NCBI GenBank assembly: GCA_035718085.1
Contig: DASTHS010000003.1
Location: forward strand, 1 to 16,649
Source of the DNA: DASTHS01 sp035718085
GTDB taxonomy: Bacteria > Actinomycetota > Acidimicrobiia > Acidimicrobiales > Palsa-688
Direction: 5' to 3'
Length of the DNA: 16,649 nt
Shown: positions 14,752-16,649 of the stretch, piece by piece
Numbering within the stretch: the first letter of the stretch is position 1
Layout: the number at the start of each line of letters is the position of its first letter
Program-made: the position numbers and the translations under genes
Notes under the pieces: generated by a model
Told to the model about the DNA's origin: nothing
Databases searched by the model: none
What the model saw: the letters and a program-made list of their open reading frames with translations, nothing else

Positions 14752-16068
14752 TCAGCCGATCCTGATGGGCAGGGTGCGGGGCCCGCGCACCTGGCCCGGC
14801 GCCCAGCGGACGTGATCGGGGTCGTCGCTGGCCAGGCTGAACTCGGGGATGCGCTCGAGCCACACCTCGAGGGCGATGCGCAGCTCCATGCGAGCCAGGT
14901 GCGACCCGATGCAGCGGTGGATGCCGAGGCCGAAGGCGGCGTGGCGGTTCACCTCCCGGTCGATGACCACCTCGCCGGCCCGGTCGAACTGCGCCGGGTC
15001 GCGGTTGGCCGCCGGGAACGACAGGAACACCCAGTCCTCGGGCTGCATCGTCACCCCGCCGAGCACGACCTTCTCCTTGACCAGGCGGGCCATGGTCACG
15101 GGGGCGTAGGCGCGGAGGAGCTCCTCCATGGCCGTGGGCAGCAGCTCCGGCTCGGCCACCAGGCGCTGGCGGTCGGCGGGGGTCTTGGCCAGGTGCCACA
15201 GCGACGCCCCGATGGCGCTCCAGGTGGTGTCGATGCCGGCGATGAGCAGCAGGGCGATGGTGCCGCCGACGTGCAGCGGCTCGAGCTTCATGCCCGCCAT
15301 CTCCGCGTTGAGCAGGTAGGTGGTGAGGTCGTCGCGGGGGTTGGCGATGTGGTCGTTGATCTGCGCGATCAGGTACTCGAAGAGCGCCTGGCCCTTCACG
15401 ATCGCCTCCTCCGGCGGCGCGGTCACGCCTTCGAGGGCGTTCTCGACGAAGTGGCGGAACTTCTCGCCGTCTTCGGGCGGGAAGCCGAGCATGGCGGCGA
15501 TCACCCGCATCGGGATGTGTTGGGCGTACTCGGTGGCGGCGTCGACCACGGCGTGGCCGGCGAAGCCGTCGATCAGCTGGTGGCAGAACGCCCGGGTGGC
15601 CGCCTCCTGGGCCTGCACCTTCGCCTTGGTGAACGCCGGGAGCAGCACCTTGCGGGCGTCGTGGTGGAACGGCGGGTCGCTGCTGATCGGGGGCGCCCCG
15701 CCCATCGGGGCCAGCTCCTTGGGTGACCGGAAGTTGCCGACGATGATGTCGCGTGAGCTGAAGTGGTCGGTGTCGTAGGCGATGGCGGCGATGTCCCCGT
15801 ACCGCGTCGGGAACCAGGCGCCGCCGAAGCGCTCGGTGTGGGCGACCGGGCAGCGGTCGCGGAGGTCCTCGAAGACCGGGTAGGGGTCCTGGAAGTACTC
15901 GGGTTCGATGTGGCTGAAGTCGGTGGCGAAGTCCGACGGGGTGCCTGCCTTCGACTCGACGTAGGTGCCGAGCAGCTCCTCCTGCCTCCGGCGCTCTTCC
16001 TCCCACGCCTTGTTGAAGCGCTCGTGGTCGTCGAGGCCGGGGGCGGCGGCGAGGTCGTCGGTGGCCAT
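14752..16068 (-). CDS. Cytochrome P450
   Basis: A soluble bacterial class I P450 of 438 residues, a heme-thiolate monooxygenase. The I-helix oxygen-activation motif is AGIDTT (277-282), the K-helix ExxR is E316-R319 (EELLR), and the heme loop is FGLGIHRCIGSHLA (379-392) with C386 as the iron ligand. Residues about 14-35 form a charged Glu/Arg-rich N-terminal helix before the usual P450 start near FSHIEPEYFQDPYPVF. There is no membrane anchor. A perfect AGGAGG lies 7 nt before the ATG at 16068, inside the end of the ferredoxin gene, whose stop is 2 nt away, so the two are translationally linked. The CYP family and substrate cannot be named from sequence; the mid-region resembles actinobacterial P450s acting on terpenoid or lipid substrates, but that is weak. 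Confidence 0.95.
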   Translation of the reverse strand: MATDDLAAAPGLDDHERFNKAWEEERRRQEELLGTYVESKAGTPSDFATDFSHIEPEYFQDPYPVFEDLRDRCPVAHTERFGGAWFPTRYGDIAAIAYDTDHFSSRDIIVGNFRSPKELAPMGGAPPISSDPPFHHDARKVLLPAFTKAKVQAQEAATRAFCHQLIDGFAGHAVVDAATEYAQHIPMRVIAAMLGFPPEDGEKFRHFVENALEGVTAPPEEAIVKGQALFEYLIAQINDHIANPRDDLTTYLLNAEMAGMKLEPLHVGGTIALLLIAGIDTTWSAIGASLWHLAKTPADRQRLVAEPELLPTAMEELLRAYAPVTMARLVKEKVVLGGVTMQPEDWVFLSFPAANRDPAQFDRAGEVVIDREVNRHAAFGLGIHRCIGSHLARMELRIALEVWLERIPEFSLASDDPDHVRWAPGQVRGPRTLPIRIG

Positions 16069-16070
16069 GC

Positions 16071-16271
16071 TCAGCCCTCCTCGGTGATCATCACGGCGTT
16101 CTCGGGGCAGTTGGCCGCGGCCAGGCGGCCCCTGGCGGCCAGGTGGCCGGGCACGGCGCCGTCGCCGGCGACGGTGGCGTAGCCCTCGTCGTCGGCCCCG
16201 AACACCTCGGGCAGCAGGTCGTAGCAGCGGCCGTGGCCCTGGCAGCGCCCGGTGTCGATGGCGACCTGCAT
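16071..16271 (-). CDS. Small 3Fe-4S-type ferredoxin, P450 redox partner
   Basis: A 66-residue electron carrier. The cluster ligands are C10 and C16 in GRCQGHGRC, and C55 in NCPENAV. The position normally holding the second cysteine of a 4Fe-4S motif is H13, a pattern (Cx2Hx2C...CP) known from actinobacterial ferredoxins next to P450 genes. It should pass electrons from a ferredoxin reductase to the P450; no reductase gene is in the window. The ATG at 16271 overlaps the upstream gene's stop by 1 nt (TGATG), and its stop lies 2 nt before the P450 ATG. An open frame continues upstream to 16379, but that part is the antiparallel-frame shadow of the preceding gene. Acidic residues dominate (GADDEG, 25-30), as is usual for docking to P450s. 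Confidence 0.93.
   Translation of the reverse strand: MQVAIDTGRCQGHGRCYDLLPEVFGADDEGYATVAGDGAVPGHLAARGRLAAANCPENAVMITEEG
16076..16081 (-). promoter_or_regulatory. Strong Shine-Dalgarno of the P450 gene
   Basis: On the minus strand this reads AGGAGG, 7 nt before the P450 ATG at 16068 and within the last codons of the ferredoxin gene. It is the strongest ribosome-binding site in the window and suggests that the P450 is translated at a level at least equal to its ferredoxin. Confidence 0.8.
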
Positions 16272-16649
16272 CACCGGGCCCCGGCGGCGGCGCGGTCCTT
16301 GGCGACCTCGTCGTAGGTGTCGTAGTCGGAGAGGGTGTCGTCGGCCCACTCGTACTGGAGCAGGCCGGCCTGGCCCCACTGCTCCCGCAGGCGGTGGCTG
16401 CGCTTGGGGTCGAGCAGCCCCAACTTGCGCACGTTCGGCACCAGCTTGGCGAAGAAGCCGTGCTGGAAGGTGGCCGCCGGGTTGATCTGGTGGCGCTCGG
16501 CCGCCTCGACGAGGAACGGCAGCACCACCTCGACGGAGGTGCCCATGTGCTCCCAGATCTCCGGCGTCGTCGACCGGGTCCGGTTCCGCAGGGTGTTGTC
16601 GAGCAGGAACTCCTCGCGATCGTCGAGCTCGGCGGAGGTCAGCTCCTGG
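16271..16649 (-). CDS. Unidentified protein, N-terminus cut by window edge
   Basis: The frame is open from the window edge to a TGA at 16271-16273, giving the last 125 or so residues of a larger protein. It is rich in helix-forming and charged residues. Notable segments are FLLDNTLRNRTRSTTPEIWE, then FLVEAAERHQINPAATFQHG, FFAKLVPNVRKLGLLDPKR and an acidic YEWADDTLSDYD end. I do not recognise the family with confidence; a ferritin-like or diiron helical protein is possible from the helical character and the E..H-type residues, but the metal-ligand pattern cannot be judged from a fragment. There is no cysteine or membrane segment in the visible part. The stop overlaps the ferredoxin start by 1 nt, so it belongs to the P450 operon. 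An internal ATG at 16546 is not the likely start, since the same sequence character continues upstream. Confidence 0.8.
   Translation of the reverse strand, partial: QELTSAELDDREEFLLDNTLRNRTRSTTPEIWEHMGTSVEVVLPFLVEAAERHQINPAATFQHGFFAKLVPNVRKLGLLDPKRSHRLREQWGQAGLLQYEWADDTLSDYDTYDEVAKDRAAAGAR

Noticed and set aside
1..16649. tRNA, rRNA, CRISPR arrays, IS elements
   Set aside because: I saw no cloverleaf-like conserved arms, no evenly spaced direct repeats, no transposase and no terminal inverted repeats on either strand.

Overview
This is a very GC-rich chromosomal window whose coding strands show the strong G/C third-position bias of high-GC Actinomycetota. An F420-type luciferase-like oxidoreductase, a DUF222/HNH protein, a mycobacterial-like KatG and an apparently leaderless start all fit that phylum. 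A lineage such as Acidimicrobiia is my inference; no rRNA or other taxonomic marker is present. I see no tRNA, rRNA, CRISPR array, insertion sequence or phage gene. Thirteen genes are called, eleven complete and two cut by the window edges.

Left part (1-5178): a leftward hot-dog thioesterase-like gene runs off the left edge. Divergent from it is a rightward run: a CynX/NimT-type MFS carrier, a cytosolic DyP-type heme peroxidase 11 nt later, a DHA2 (EmrB/QacA-type) drug-proton antiporter, and a short DUF421/YetF-like membrane protein.

Middle (5210-9162): a leftward four-gene run, read from right to left: a NimA-like flavin/PPOX-fold protein, an F420-dependent LLM-class oxidoreductase, a NUDIX hydrolase whose start overlaps the previous stop, and argG of the E. 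coli-like long type. The argG gene stands alone; no other arginine gene is visible.

Right part (9292-16649): a rightward DUF222/HNH endonuclease gene has a promoter-like element placed for leaderless initiation. A 455-nt gene-free stretch follows, holding a terminator-like hairpin and the katG leader, then katG (catalase-peroxidase, all catalytic residues visible, no furA next to it). Facing katG across a strong double-hairpin terminator region is a leftward cluster: an unidentified protein cut by the right edge, a 66-aa 3Fe-4S-type ferredoxin, a cytochrome P450 and a glutamate decarboxylase. The first three are spaced by -1 and 2 nt, so the ferredoxin is very probably the P450 electron donor. 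The decarboxylase follows 38 nt later and probably shares the transcript.

Taken together the region is rich in heme, flavin and F420 redox enzymes (DyP, KatG, P450, PPOX, LLM) plus transporters, as expected for peroxide and xenobiotic metabolism. The least ordinary parts are the P450-ferredoxin-unknown-GAD cluster and the DyP peroxidase between two exporters. I do not see convincing evidence of a wholly new system.
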